A DNA stretch of 64,000 nt, from assembly GCA_948567375.1 (NCBI GenBank), contig OX419756.1, positions 62,040,552-62,104,551 on the forward strand. Direction: 5' to 3'. Shown piece by piece: positions 24,139 to 36,524 of this stretch. Position 1 is the stretch's first letter. The number at the start of each line of letters is the position of its first letter. This DNA is from Lunularia cruciata (lineage: Eukaryota; Streptophyta; Marchantiopsida; Lunulariales; Lunulariaceae). Below the pieces are notes generated by a model. The model did not search any database. It was given only the letters and a program-made list of their open reading frames with translations, and was not told the DNA's origin. The position numbers and the translations under genes were made by a program.

Positions 24139-25686
24139 TGCTGGAGACATCAAATTGGATTGAAAGAACAATGAAATACAAAATTGACTATTCTATGAGC
24201 AAAAAGTCATTCATCAATCTAGTAAGGAGCAACATGCATAGAAATTACACAAGTTTTATGTGGTTAGGCCAACATCCACCCATGTCTACAATTGCATAGG
24301 ATTTTATTCATTCAAGAAATGTCAAAAAAATCTCAATTGACTATAGACACTACATTATTTATATATTGTAATACTATGAGAACAAGAGAACTATTCAAGA
24401 GAGATACATGAAAGAAAACACAGATTTCACACTCAATCCTTTGATGCCCAAAGGAGCACCTTCTCTTATAGCCAAGGAGGATCTACTCCAAGGAAGCTCC
24501 ACCATAGGATTAGATACATGGATAGATGACCTGTCAGCAAGCTCTACCCTTAGATTACTTGCTTGGATGGGTGACAGGTCGGTCTTGGTTCCATCTGGTT
24601 GGTCAAATAGGCTTTGATTGGAGGGAATTTTTTTAGGGAATCTTCCTGTAGGAATCTTAGAATCACGTAGGTGAGGTACCATTGGAAAGCTCTCGGTTAG
24701 GAAAGCTCATGGTAGGGAAGCCCAGATTTTCCTTTGTTTGGGGGAGGGGAATTTACACATTTTTGAGGCATAATCCATCTGTTTAGGCCTCCAAGATTGC
24801 CTTTGAAGTTTTCAAGTCTATTTTGGCTTCTGCCCTATTAGTAGAGTGCTCTTTTGGTGATACTTCTATCTGATCCACATTCTCCATCATGTGTAACATC
24901 TTTCTAGATGTCACCACCCCAAGTTTCACCTCTAGATCCTATGCCTAGCTATTGATTCTAAAGTTTCCAAACATGTTTTGGTTTATGGCCTATTAGTAGA
25001 AGTACTCTTTTGGTGATACCTCTAGCTTATCTACTTAATCCATCATTTATAACATCCTTCCAAATGTTACCAAACCAAATCTTTAGATCATCTATCTAGC
25101 TATTGTATTACATATATACTTGGATTTGTCATCCCTTATCTAGTTTTGGAATGTGTGGTGCAAATTGATCCCATATATAAACCTAGATTGTATGGTACCA
25201 ATTGATACATATCACCTTCCCATAGGTTCCATTCCTGCAAAAGCCATTCCCACAATAGAATCATGTAGTCACATAGTAGAATCCCATAAGAGCCATTCTC
25301 ACAACCATCCTTATAGCTTCAATAGCCAATCCCGTATGTCCCAGAACCAATCTTATAGATCACATAGGGCACATTTGTCTTGAAATTCATGTGGATGTAA
25401 CTTTTTCTAGAAATCCATTTTCTATGATCTTTGTACTTATGGGACTTCCTTGAGAAGATGCTTCTAATGAGATAAAGTATGTCTCATTTGAATTTGTATT
25501 CATAAAAAATAATCCCAATGTGAATTAGTTTTTATATACTCCCATAAATTGAATCTTGTTATTTGAAGATGTATCCCATACTTACTCATCTACACTTTCC
25601 TAGAAGATCTATTTTGTATTGACTCTTTAAATTTCTTGTAGGATACTTTTCCAATATAGCATTTCTATAATTAATCAAACTCCACA
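24139..25686 (-). repeat. Copia LTR (block B), interrupted by a solo LTR
   Basis: The two halves, 24139-24366 and 25113-25686, align with the uninterrupted LTR at 13629-14471. The minus-strand start TGTGGAGTTTGATTAATT at 25686 follows a polypurine tract GTGGGAGATTATT. Removing the 746-bp insert and one TATAT restores the sequence seen in block A. Confidence 0.75.
24367..25112 (-). mobile_element. Solo LTR of the plus chromovirus family
   Basis: A 746-bp LTR starting TGTAATACAATAGC and ending GTATTACA on the minus strand, flanked on both sides by the 5-bp duplication TATAT (24362-24366 and 25113-25117). It is the same family as the 751-bp LTR at 44716-45466, sharing GGTTTGGTAACATC, TATCACCAAAAGAGTACTTC and a long GC-richer 3' half. 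A solo LTR with target duplication is the usual product of recombination between two LTRs of a former full element. Confidence 0.9.
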
Positions 25687-27640
25687 CAAAATAATCTCCC
25701 ACACCTAATGTATATGATTATTCTAATCAATGAACTTTGAAGTCTAATTGCAACTATGCATTTCTTGAGCTTCTCAATTGTGACTACCTTGGTAAAAATT
25801 TCTACAAGATTGCTTACTCCCACAATGTTTACCAAAGGTAGTACTCTATCATCTACCAATTCATCAATGAACTAATACCTTAATTGAATATGCTTTATCC
25901 TAACATGAACATGGGATTCTTTGCAAGATTGATAATACTTTGGCTGTCACTATGGAAAATTTTGTAGCTCTACCATAGAGATTTTCAACCAGATCATCTC
26001 CTTGCTAGCTTTTGAGGTGGCCATGTACTCAAATTTTGTGGTAGAAAGAGCAACACTCTTTTGCAATCAAAACATCCAACCAATGGTAGTACCACTCAAG
26101 GTAAACACATACCATGAAGTTCTCTTTCTACTATCAAAGTCACCTCCCAAATCTGCATCACTGAAGCCTAGTACAATAGCATATTTTTGCTCTAAGAAAA
26201 TTACTTATCAAAGGAACCTTTCAAGTAGCATAATAGCCATTTTATTGCTTCTTGAGTTTGACATGAATCTATTTACAATTCCCACTATATGAGCAATGTC
26301 TAGTCTAGTGCATACCATTTCATACATCAAACTACCAATTGTCAATGCATCAGGTACTCTACTTATGTACTCTTTATCTACATCAATTCTTGGTGATTGC
26401 TCCTTAGAGAGTTTGAAGTGAGTTCCCAAGGGGAGTGGTTCAAATTGTATCATTTATAAACCAAATTTGTCCATCAACTTCTTGATGTATTTCTCTTGTG
26501 ATAACTTTAAAGTACCTACAAACATTTTATTTGCTAATCCTCATTTCAAATATATGTTGTGAAGGACATAGGTCTTTCATTTCAAATTCATTAAACAGTT
26601 GGCACCTTATCTAGTTGATTTCCCTCATATGGATCCAACAACCATAAAGCATCAAGATAAAGCAACAAGATGATGTATGAATCAACAAATGACTTAATTT
26701 AGCAACAATGATCCATTCTTCAACTAGTGTAACATTATTGGCCATATAGCTAAACAATTCCAAGTACCACTCTAGAGGAGATTGTTTCAAAACATAGAGA
26801 TGCCTTTTCAGATTGAAAACAATATCCCCTTTCTTAGTGATTTTAAACCCCTCCTCAATTGTGCCATATGGACATCCTTCTCAAGGTCTCCATATAGAAA
26901 TTTTGTTGTTATTAAATCTTGCTACTTAAGATGCTATCCTCTATAGTCATAAGACCTAAGACTAATTTGATGATAGTCATCTTAACTAAGGGAGAGAAAA
27001 TTTCATATAGTCTATACCCTTGGTTTACAAAAGGTATAGAAAGGCCTTGTTGAAAACCTTGTGCCATAAGTTTAGCGTTGTACCACTTGCTTCCATCATG
27101 TTCTTCTTTATCATGTACACCCATTTTTATGTAATGCTTTCTTTCCCTCTAGTAGCTTGGTCAATGACCAAGTCTCCTCTTTCTCTAAGGATGACATCTC
27201 TTCCTTCATTGCAAGCTCTCATTTCAAGAGAGAGTCCTCCTTTCTCATTGCCTCTAAGAAGCACTTAGGTTCAACAGTTTTTGTCTGGAGTAAGTTATAC
27301 ATGGATGGGGAATACCTCTCTCGTTGTCCCTATAATCTAGAAGAACTCCTCAAATCAGTTATAGGTATGATTGGATCTGGTATAATATCTATAGTTTCTA
27401 CAAAACTCCTATTTCCTATACATCAATTCTGTAGAATGTCTTCCAACACTACTTCTTCTTGGTATCCTTCTTGTTCACCTATAACCCAGAACATGATCTA
27501 AGCTTATCTTGTACACAACATTGTCATCATGGAAAATGCCATCTCTACTTCTAAGCACTTTTTTGTCATCTTCATTACAAAGACCATAACCCATGTTTTT
27601 GATCCATATCCAATGAAGAAATGGAAGGATGCCCATTCCA
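25687..27640 (-). pseudogene. Ty1/copia pol remnant retaining RNase H (block B)
   Basis: Minus strand order: a short integrase/linker piece at 27687-27475 (VLRSRDGIFHDDNVVYKISL), RT at 27268-26912 and below (GVHDKEEHDGSKWYNAKLMA, the RVT_2 entry), then RNase H at 26453-26208 (PLGTHFKLSKEQSP, IGSLMYEMVCTRLDIAHIVG), and the tail at 25859-25671 (NLVEIFTKVVTIEKLK). RNase H is present here but deleted from the copies at 14472-16250 and 53580-55560. Frames shift several times. Confidence 0.85.
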
Positions 27641-28570
27641 AGTTTAATTGATTGTAGTACATTGGAGCTTAGACCAATGCTCACCAAATAGGATAATGAG
27701 GAGAAGGATTTTGTAGTAGCCTATGCTAGTTGGTCCAAAGAATTCAGAAGATGCCAAGAATAATTCATATGATGGATAGTGTTTGGCAATAATGTGAGAA
27801 GTAGAAAAAATTTAGTATTACTTGTTTGGGAACCCTTTCACTCTCATCATTGATGATCAACCATTCAAGTGGTTGATGGAGTCTAATAAGTTTTCAAGGA
27901 AGCTTGGAGAATAGGTTGTGATTTGACAGGAGTATGATTTCACAATCAACATAGACTTGGAGTGGTGAAATATCATGTAGATGTTTGAGTAGAAACCCAC
28001 GAACCATCTAATATGAATAAACATGAGCCTGGTTAGATGAATGAGGAGATGGTGCTGAGTTGATATGCATTTGCCTGTTTGTGTATATTGAACAGGGCTT
28101 TGGTGGTATCTTTGTCAATACAAACAAGAGGAGTTATTGAGCCTTTGATCCAAACAATGGAGATATTGGTACGAGTCAACAAGATATTCATGATGATTGG
28201 CTATGGGCGGGTGTCTCAATTAGTGCCAAGAAGAAAGACCATGTTCTAAAACAAGCAAAGTAGTTTAGATTGGAGTGTATATCTTGTTGGGGATCAAAGG
28301 ATAATGGTTTGCAAGTAGTACTCTCTATCTCCAATATTACATCTTGTATGAGATGCTCACGAGGAGCTAAAAAATTTTGAAGTCAAGAGGACATATAGCT
28401 TATTTCAAAGTCATGATTGGGGGAACGGCATGCAAACTAATGTATAGTACTTTTTTGCTAAATATATGGTTTGTGACCAAGTAAGACCATTATTCAAGGC
28501 TCTTATGCCACAATTACACCCATTACCTACCATGGGGTTGGGTTATTTTGTCAATCCACCTTCATAATAT
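27641..28570 (+). pseudogene. RNase H / integrase N-terminus, methyltransferase-PHD gypsy family
   Basis: Plus-strand remnant collinear with the better copy at 42230-43150. It has FVVAYAS near 27690 (RNase H core), the SNKFSRKLGE region, a linker and then an HHCC zinc-binding stretch (AHEEL...TYSLF...YMVCDQVR) at about 28350-28480, ending MPQLHPLPTMGLGYF just before the catalytic core. Heavily shifted and stopped. It starts directly at the broken end of the block B copia. Confidence 0.7.
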
Positions 28571-30293
28571 AAGTACATATTCTTTTTGTCCAATTTCATA
28601 GAGTAATGAGAGATCAAGAAAGTTTTTAAGGCTAGAACACAAGAATGTGCCATTTTTCATTGATGTAGAAGGTGGATGGAACACAAGAGGATGAAATATG
28701 ACATACAAAAATACCATAGCTCTTCACACACCTATAGATCACAAGGAAAATGATTGTCGTGGTTGTGATTCTTGTGGTTGTGTTCCTCTTGGGTTTGATA
28801 TTTGTCATAATGATTGTGATCCTGTGATCATGATTTCTTAGCGGTGATGACCTTGATGTTCATGAATGTAAAATTTCATATGGACATTTTTGGCCCAAAG
28901 CACCCTAATGATTACAAGTTGAAAGTACAACTTGAGCTCCAGATTTTGGTAAGAACAAGAAAATTGAAAGAGATATTTTGTGAGAATAATACTATTAACT
29001 TTCAATTGTTTAGGAATTTATTTAAGTTAGATGAGATGGTAGATGTGATGCCATCTTTCAACCTTGCATCCTCTCCCAATACTTACCTCCAATGTGATTT
29101 CATCCCTGATTAGGGCTTGGGATACCAACTATCAAGAATTGGGATGAATTTTGCCAAGCATCAAATGCTTCATTGTACAAATTCTAAAGCCAATTTCATA
29201 ACAAAAATGTTAGATAAAGTTTCTCTGTTTGCACTCTTTGAGGTTCCATCACCCAAGGGCTAATATTTGATTCCTCAAGTTGAGAGAAATCCGGTCTTCT
29301 TCAAACTACCACTCTTGCCATTGTGAGAAATAAACTCTACTACTCTGGAGGTTTTCATACTGCCAAGGTCAGAAACTCTCTCAATTAACTACAAGCTCTT
29401 CTTGAACTCCCTCCAAAATACTGCAAAAGTGAATTGGTGATTTCTCTCATTCAACCCATCACCAATTTGAAGTCACACCTCTGCCTTGCAATGTCATTCA
29501 ATCAATCTTCCATCTACATTCTCACCTGAGATTCTTTGAGCAATTACGATATTTGAATGAATATATCCTTATGGTGGTAGTCTTTGCATTCCCAAGAAAG
29601 TACAATATTCAATACTTTCTTTGGCTAAAGACCATCTTTCCTTCCTTTAGAATGATACCCGTCCTTCTGAATGGTACACTTTCTTCCAAAATAACATACG
29701 GTATTCCAAAAGAGTGACAATACAAACCTTTAGAATAACCATGATAATAATTATTTGGATTATGCACCTTCTTCCAAAACACTTATAGATGCTTAAATTC
29801 ATCCTATCTGTCTACATGGCTTCTTAGGACTTATTTATAAAAAATGAAAGAATAAGGACCTTCTTTTCAAATCATGGGTACCATAGAAATTATAGATTAA
29901 TATTTATTAGCTATTCATCCAATTTAAGAATCAAATAGATAGAAAAGATAGTTAAATAAAATATATGCTTCTTCATAAATATTTTTTGCATAAATTTTCA
30001 CACTTTTTAGTAATCATTTTTATAAAATATATCATACCACCAGATTAAATTTATACTCAATGTTAATGAGATTTGATAAACTAGATTAATCATGAGATAT
30101 AATATATCTTTAATAATTGATACTAAAGAAATTCATCTCCAATTTATCATGGTCCTCTTAGAATATATCTTTTGAAATAAGCAATGTAATAGGATAGGTT
30201 CTAACACCAAGAATCAATCCATCTTTCTCTAGTTTAGGTTGAGATAGCCGTGAGTGATCTTATGGCTCAATTATACCCACATAATCCAAATGT
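28571..30293. other. Unassigned stretch between block B and duplication copy 2
   Basis: 28740-28810 is a short TTGTGGTTGTG-like imperfect tandem repeat. 28905-29040 is a diverged copy of the 1088-1215 motif. The longest open frame (28844-29113, 89 codons) overlaps that motif and has no recognisable domain. 29110-30290 is AT-rich with nothing I can assign. Confidence 0.4.
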
Positions 30294-31201
30294 TTCTATT
30301 TTTGCACCATGTGTTAGCTTAATTTTTCTTGCACTCTTGAGTCTATTTCTCAACATTTAGCAATCTTACAAAAGAAAGTCCCACTTGGGATTTGGACTAA
30401 ACCCTTCTAATCACATGAGTTCTATAAATGGTGCAGTGTGATAGTCTTTGTTTAGGAGGTATGTGAATTGGAGTCCAAACTACCATCCACTCGGATGTTT
30501 TAGGTTGACTTGAAGAGGAAACTATAAAAGAGCCCAAGAAGTCTAACTAGAAACAGTGTATGGAATTGTAGGAAGCTAGAGCTATACTCTTAATCCAAAT
30601 TCAGATGGCTCAAGTTCAACAAAAGACGAGTTATGACAAGCAATTGCCAAAGTAAAAAATGGCTATACTTCAACAAAGTAGATTGTTTTATGCTCTTTGA
30701 TTCCATTTGGTACAAGAGAGCGAAGAAGAGTTTTTATCAAATTATTTTGATATTTATATTGTAGGGAAGGAGAATAGTAATCACAATTATAGTATGAAAG
30801 AGGTAAGAGATAGACACCTTCACAGAACCAAGTATAAGATTTGAAACATAAGTGATAATACTTCACTCTAAAAAAGCATGTGAAACCAAAGCCCATTTTG
30901 AAGCCTATGACTTAAGATTCCTTTATCTAAAAGTTATAACTAAAAAGTAAAGATTCTATTGAAATATTTGATATGGTAATTTTGGAGATTATAAAAAGAA
31001 GAGCTTAGGAGGGGGAAGAAATCCACATGTATCACTTTTATACAAATCCATCACCTAGTCGGCTTCTCAGTTTATGTACCAAGGTAAGAGATCTTCGTAC
31101 ATAGAGTGAGTGAGTAGAAGGAGGCAGTGCAACGTATTCGCTTCAAAGTAAATAAATTATTACTTTGTTTTATAGATTGTTCAAGAATTTATGTAAGGTA
31201 G

Positions 31202-31402
31202 ATGAGACGCACATTTCTGTCCGGTCTGTCTCTGCCAGCAACCACAGAAATCATGATTAAGATCCCAAAATATGCAAAGTCTCACAAGCACGCCTACCGG
31301 TACTGCTGCTTCGAAGCTCTATATACTGCGTGGTCAAAGCTAGCAACCACTATCCCCTTACCACACGATTGTTCCGAGGCTAGGGGATATCATACTAGTT
31401 AA
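31202..31402 (+). CDS. 66-aa ORF, second copy of the small frame
   Basis: Counterpart of 1200-1373. The first ~50 residues are nearly identical (MRRTFLSGLSLPATTEIMIK at the start); the C-terminus differs because of small indels after the shared AWSKLAT. Retention of the frame in both copies is suggestive but weak. No domain recognised. Confidence 0.2.
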   Translation: MRRTFLSGLSLPATTEIMIKIPKYAKSHKHAYRYCCFEALYTAWSKLATTIPLPHDCSEARGYHTS

Positions 31403-32556
31403 TATCAATGCCCTTAACACATTCATCGCAAAATCATTTCGAAATCAAGTACCAAAGTTGATTGTATCTATCCACTGAAATGCATTTCCATGGATCTCAT
31501 CTAATTACATTTCCATAGAATCTTATGTGGGCTTTGTTGTTTCCTAACTGCAGCTAATAATTCTGCAACCCTGTTCCCCAACTTTGAGCTCTATGGTCTC
31601 GTCCATTCTGTAGTCTATCATGCCATATTGCTTGGTCCACTCTAGGACCTGTCTATTCCGCTCTGGACACTCCAGGTCCAGCCCCGTGAGCTCTTATGTG
31701 ATTATTTCCCGCGATCTACACAATGAGACGTTCTGTTCTTTGTTCTCTATGGAACCAGAACTCATTTATATCAATCTTCACATTCGAAAATGTTAATCGT
31801 CCAAAAGAATAAAAGCAAAATAAACCCTAACGTCTCATTTCCGTAATCTTATAACTAAGGAACACAAATAGAATTGATAACCAAAGGTCAGTACACATCA
31901 TACTGAATAAGTATTTAAAATACTAAAAAGATTAATCACACCCTATCTTTTTTTAGAATTATTATGACTTTCATTCTAGATAACAATTAGACCAAACTTG
32001 AATACAACCAAAACAAAATAAAATCAACCGTTCATAGATTTCGTATATGTCTAGCTATATTCAGTTCTCTTGTTTGGGCTTTCCATAACAGTCCTCTAAT
32101 GGGCTTTTATCACACAACTTCCTTTGATATCTGAGTACAGTATTAGCAGAATCCAGAATCTCTCGACAGTATATGGTGATGTCCGTACACTCCTTACAAG
32201 TCGAAAGTACCCCCTTGCGCTCTAGATTCCGGTAAGCAAAGAATGAATCGAAGGAATGTTCCTAAATCTATAATTCGAATAAGGAATAACACTACGGAAT
32301 TCGAATTTTAGTGTTCAGAACTTTCAAGGTAAACGAGATGCACATTCCTGCTTGGAGTCTAGCAATCATAGACATGATTTAGTTCCAAAAAACATTGAAA
32401 GTCTCTCAAGCACGCCGACTGGTAAGGGAATGGTAGTGCTGCTTCGAAGCTACATATACTGCTGCATGATCACCGTTAGCAACCAGTTTGTCCTTCATCA
32501 TACTTTGAGTGACGATTGTAGACGCAGGACTTGCAGAAATCGGGACTCTTGCCAAC

Positions 32557-33033
32557 ATGGGAAACACGAATCACTTCACTACTGGCTCGTTCATGGTTTT
32601 GGTATGTTGCGTGTGCATCGGAGGAATGCTGTTGCCCACAGCAATCGCATCCCGTGTTCGCATGGCGGATAATCCATCAGCACCACCACCAGCCTCGCAC
32701 AGTTCCGATCCTGATTTCCATCTACCCCGTTTACCCACACTGCCCCCTCTACCCAATACCTTTCCTGGATCGAATCCGCCTTCTGCGCACCCTTCCCCAT
32801 CTTCCAGGTCCAATCCTGTTTCCCCCACACTGCCCCCGCTACCTAATATCGTTCAGCTTCCGAGTCTACCTCCTTTCCGTCTAACTTCTATCCCTTCCGT
32901 CCCACTCCCCCCTCATCCACCTCCTTCTCCCAGAGCTACACATTCCCCTCCTCCTCCACACAATGCGTCTCCTGCTCGATCTCCGGAATCTCATGATCAT
33001 TCTGCCAGGGCTCCCAGTTCTCATAGCGGGTGA
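32557..33033 (+). CDS. Secreted proline-rich (HRGP-like) protein, copy 2
   Basis: 158 codons, collinear and gap-free with the copy at 2671-3147. Signal peptide core, repeated LPTLPPLPN units and the SHDHSARAPSSHSG end are all kept. By eye the two proteins differ at about eight positions (for example K19/N, M20/T, M46/I and L/R after SRV, numbered from the upstream ATG), against only a few silent changes. That pattern suggests weak or no constraint, although neither copy carries a stop or frameshift. An upstream in-frame ATG lies at 32509. Wall or extracellular localisation is inferred from the signal peptide and composition. Confidence 0.5.
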   Translation: MGNTNHFTTGSFMVLVCCVCIGGMLLPTAIASRVRMADNPSAPPPASHSSDPDFHLPRLPTLPPLPNTFPGSNPPSAHPSPSSRSNPVSPTLPPLPNIVQLPSLPPFRLTSIPSVPLPPHPPPSPRATHSPPPPHNASPARSPESHDHSARAPSSHSG

Positions 33034-33465
33034 TCGTCCGTCAAGCTGAGACATCAGAGACTCTGCTGACAATTCTGCAACGGTTCCTACTGAACACCGG
33101 GGATGATCATCAGCCGTCTCATATTTGTAGATTTACTGATGCGGACGCCTTATTGCTTCACTCATCCGCACAATGGTTGACTTTCTTAGAAGAGCTTCCT
33201 GCTCTCGCGGTTGGTTTACAGATGCAAAGTTTACAAGTCCGAATTTAAGTTTTCGTTTGAGTGCTGTGATGGTGGCTACAAGAGCTTGGATCCGTCTGCA
33301 GATTTGCCTCTCTATGAGTTTCGGCTCGCCGACTAACACTGGCACCAACCGCGTGGATGAACTGAGGTAGCAATGCCCTCAGTGCTTAAGAGTACACCGA
33401 AATTCGAAATGAAATAAGCGCTAAGCACATGACTCTAGGATGAGCCAAGATAGGTAGCTGCAGAA

Positions 33466-34105
33466 AGCTATGCGGTAGAATCCTGGGTTCATAGGTCGCA
33501 GCATGCGTAACTATTCGTTGAAATAAGTTTGCTCAAAATGCTGCTCCTCGGTACACCGGGGAACACTTCGGTTCTGTCATTAAGAAGCGTGGTGATGTCT
33601 TTCGGAACTGGAATAAAGTTTACTATGCCCGAACTATCTTTCCTTTCCTTTCTGAGATCTGGATGGGTTGACCTTATGAGATATTAAAGAGAAAATAAAG
33701 CAACGATTGCATGAGACTTCAAGAGATATCACGTTTTTCAATTGTACTTCTTACAGCGTCTAGGTTCAGAGACCTACTCTTAGAATCCTGTGCTCATAGG
33801 TCGCATGCGTAACCATTTGTTGAAATAAGTTTGCTCAAACGGGTGCCTTAATGAATGCTACCGAGGAGCACTTCGGTTCTGTCACTAAGAAGCGTGGAAT
33901 ACCGCTCATGTGATGTATTTCATAATTGGACTAAAGTTCACTCTGCCCGAATTATCTTTCCTTTTCTTTTAAGATCTGGATGGTTTGACCTTTTGAGATA
34001 TATGAGATGTTATAGAAAAAATGAAAGCAACAATTGCGTGAGATCCTTCAAGAGAAATTTCATTCCCCAAATGTACTTGTACTTCTCACAGCGTCTAGAA
34101 AGTAA
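33466..34105 (+). repeat. Two tandem ~305-335 bp units (copy 2)
   Basis: Counterpart of 3587-4257, with units starting at about 33466 and 33771. The first unit here lacks the short GGAATACCGCTTAT block present in copy 1. Non-coding. Confidence 0.65.
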
Positions 34106-34327
34106 ACTTGTCCAGACCATGCGACCTCGAACTATGTAATTTGCAAGTCCTGAACAAAGATCGTCTGGTTTAGACTAACCTGAGCGTTATTGATTGGAGT
34201 TCTCCACTGGACACAATGTGCGTATCACTAGTTGACTTTATTGTGAGATGCAAAATTCTACTCCTTTGATAATGATCAGCGAGCTCAAGGAAAGTTAAGT
34301 ACAAATCTCTCCTGCAAATTGACTTGT

Positions 34328-34516
34328 ACTATAAATCGCTCTCAACCTACGCGTGTTGGCAAACTGTAGAGCAACCGCTCCTTCACAGGGGATGAGAGTG
34401 CGGCTATTAATTATACATCATCGTGGTTTCTCATTGTACTCGCAGCTAGTCACTCGCAGCTGGTGCTGGGTGTCTCTCGAGTGTGCCAGGATGGGGTTGC
34501 TGGGTGGCATTGTTGG
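34328..34516 (+). other. Candidate promoter and first exon (weak)
   Basis: A TATA-like CTATAAATC near 34331 is followed about 60 bp on by ATG 34392. A 42-codon frame follows that has no stop until a GG/GTAAAG splice-donor-like site at 34516/34517. Local base composition is more GC-rich than the surroundings. No second exon could be identified downstream. The block lies just outside the segmental duplication and has no copy elsewhere in the window. It could equally be chance. Confidence 0.2.
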
Positions 34517-34520
34517 GTAA

Positions 34521-36099
34521 AGTTTTTTAATTTGGAAGTCCACGTGACCAAGAATTATTCGGTTTTCTGGGTTAGAGATTCAAATTGTTGCTATTAAGTA
34601 TTCAAAGTTTACGGTGAGAGATACATTAGTTGTTAACATTATATTCTATTTCTTGTATGAAATATTCAAATTCTGGGTAAAAGATGCATTAATCATCCAA
34701 AAAATATTCCATTTCTCGTGTGAAATATAGTGAGTTAGTTGTCATCAGCTGTGATAATTTTGAATTTCAAGATGTTGATGTGACAAATGGGATTCGTTGT
34801 GACAAATGGGTCTGTTAACAAACTGGGATCTGCTATGTTGTATGACAATGACCCATTGATGGGATTTGCTCTATTGTGTGCGTCAAAATGGGACAATGGC
34901 CTGACCGCTTTGATGTTCTGTGTGTGATAGTGAGGGTGAAGGCTCACCTTGGAGAGATATCCAAGTTTAGAGGGAAATGTGTCTCCTTACATCTATACAT
35001 TTTGTACAAGGGTAAAGCAAAGAGACATTTGTTCATTTGCAAAGATGTAGATTGAGGAGATTTGAAATTCAGGAGAGAACAGGTGAAAAATTGCAGCAGT
35101 GATAGAGAGGAAGCAAGAGAAGAGAGAGAGAGGAAAAAACAGTAATAGAGAGCAAAAAAAGATTGCAAGTATTGCAGATTATGAGAAGGTGGGATATGTC
35201 CAACATGGAGGATTTTCATGAGCAAGAATAGCTATTCAAATTTCACTCTATTGCAGATTACATAACTTCTATCAAGTGCGGGTGATTAGGCAAAAATCAG
35301 GTCAGAAAATTGGTGGAATCAATTTGAGAGATGGATCTTGATGTACTTGGATTGAAAGTGTGCCTTGGAATGCAATATTTGTGTCCAGATGTGATTATTT
35401 CTACATCTTTCATTGATTTCATTGTCTAGTAATAATTTAATTCAATTTGACTAAGTAAATAGTCTATGGAAGCAAATTTCACTCCCCAACCTACATGCAA
35501 ACCCCACGATCTGTCAAATCCCTAACATGTATATGGGACGTACAGATCTTAGGGATTTGGCATATTTTGTGCAATGAACCAAACCCTTGCTTGTATCTTC
35601 TTGTTGTAGCCAACATCTTGTTGATGTTGATGACTCCCAACAAAACCTTGAGCAAATCCCCATCAAACTCAATCTACAAGGCAAAACCTTCAACAGACCA
35701 CTTCACGTATCCAATTTTGCAAATGAACCATTTCTAGGTACACTATCTAGGTTGAGCAAACTCCTATCCTATGCTAGTAATCCCTAACAACTTGAGCAAA
35801 TCCATATGGATTTGTCAACAAACCCTTGATCTCTCTAGCAAACCCCTTTTATGTGAACAAAGCCCTGTTCTACACTAGCACATCTATTGCCTCCATGAGA
35901 AAACCCTTGTTTGAGCAAACTCCATACCTTTGCAAGCAAACTTGCCAGCTTGTGCAAGTGGACTCTAGCCCTTTTGAGAAAACCTCTTCTGTGTTTAATT
36001 GGTTTTGATTTTTGATCTTTTTCCTATCTTTGTTTATAAATTTAGTTTTTTCACACCGTTTTTTTGCACATGGGATGAGGACACATACAATTAGTGTTA
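34521..36099. other. Single-copy stretch, no gene recognised
   Basis: Contains a short AGAGAGAGAGAGG run at about 35120 and several short frames without domains. 35500-36000 repeats words such as GAGCAAACTCC and AAACCCTTG irregularly. Nothing matches the retroelements described here. Confidence 0.4.
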
Positions 36100-36524
36100 G
36101 TGGGAGACCATTCCCATTGATTTTGGGGGTATCTAAGAGGAATGTTCTTTGTAAAGTGTGAGTACACAAAGGAGGAAATATATTTCTTAGCATTGGATGA
36201 AGGATTGGTTTCCTATGCAAGATTGGATAGCCAAGAGATATTTTGCTTGTGAATGTGTTTCTTCATCAAAGAGACCCTCTTTCAAGAATCACAAGATTTG
36301 AGCAAATTTTGAGTGAGATATGGTCACTTGAAGTAGAGGGTCAGTTCATACCCAAGTGCACAAACAAGAGGATTTTGAGAATTCTATTACTATTTTTTAT
36401 GATCTATTATAAGTGGAGTTGGATAGTAGACAAAATTTTAGTTGTGATGACATCAAGAAATGTCATGTTTGAGCAATCATAAATCTAATCTGCCAATTAA
36501 AGTTGGAATACTAGAAATCAAGGT
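36100..36524. repeat. Repeat P, copy 2
   Basis: Matches 16258-16677, including the open stretch with GFEQILSEI-like sequence; here a 79-codon frame (36243-36482) is open. It adjoins an LTR and then repeat E, in the same order as at 16-19 kb, so the three were copied together. Confidence 0.6.

Larger units (their letters stand above)
30294..34205. repeat. Segmental duplication, copy 2
   Basis: Second copy of 1-4362, same orientation, about 30 kb away. It opens CACCATGTGTTAGCTTAAT in both copies and ends near 34205, after GACTAACCTGAGCGTTATTG. The interval between copies is filled by the retroelement blocks A and B, so it is a dispersed direct duplication rather than a tidy tandem. Confidence 0.85.

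Noticed and set aside
26002-26292. 96-codon plus-strand frame
   Set aside because: Antisense of the copia RNase H region read on the minus strand.
28740-28830. Possible CRISPR-like or minisatellite array (TTGTGGTTGTG words)
   Set aside because: Too short and irregular; no spacer pattern; context is plant retroelement DNA.
32531-32884. 117-codon plus frame overlapping the second proline-rich copy
   Set aside because: Different phase over the same low-complexity C-rich sequence. It is not kept open in the first copy.
36243-36482. 79-codon frame as a host gene
   Set aside because: Its counterpart at 16400-16640 is broken and the whole segment is a repeat next to an LTR.
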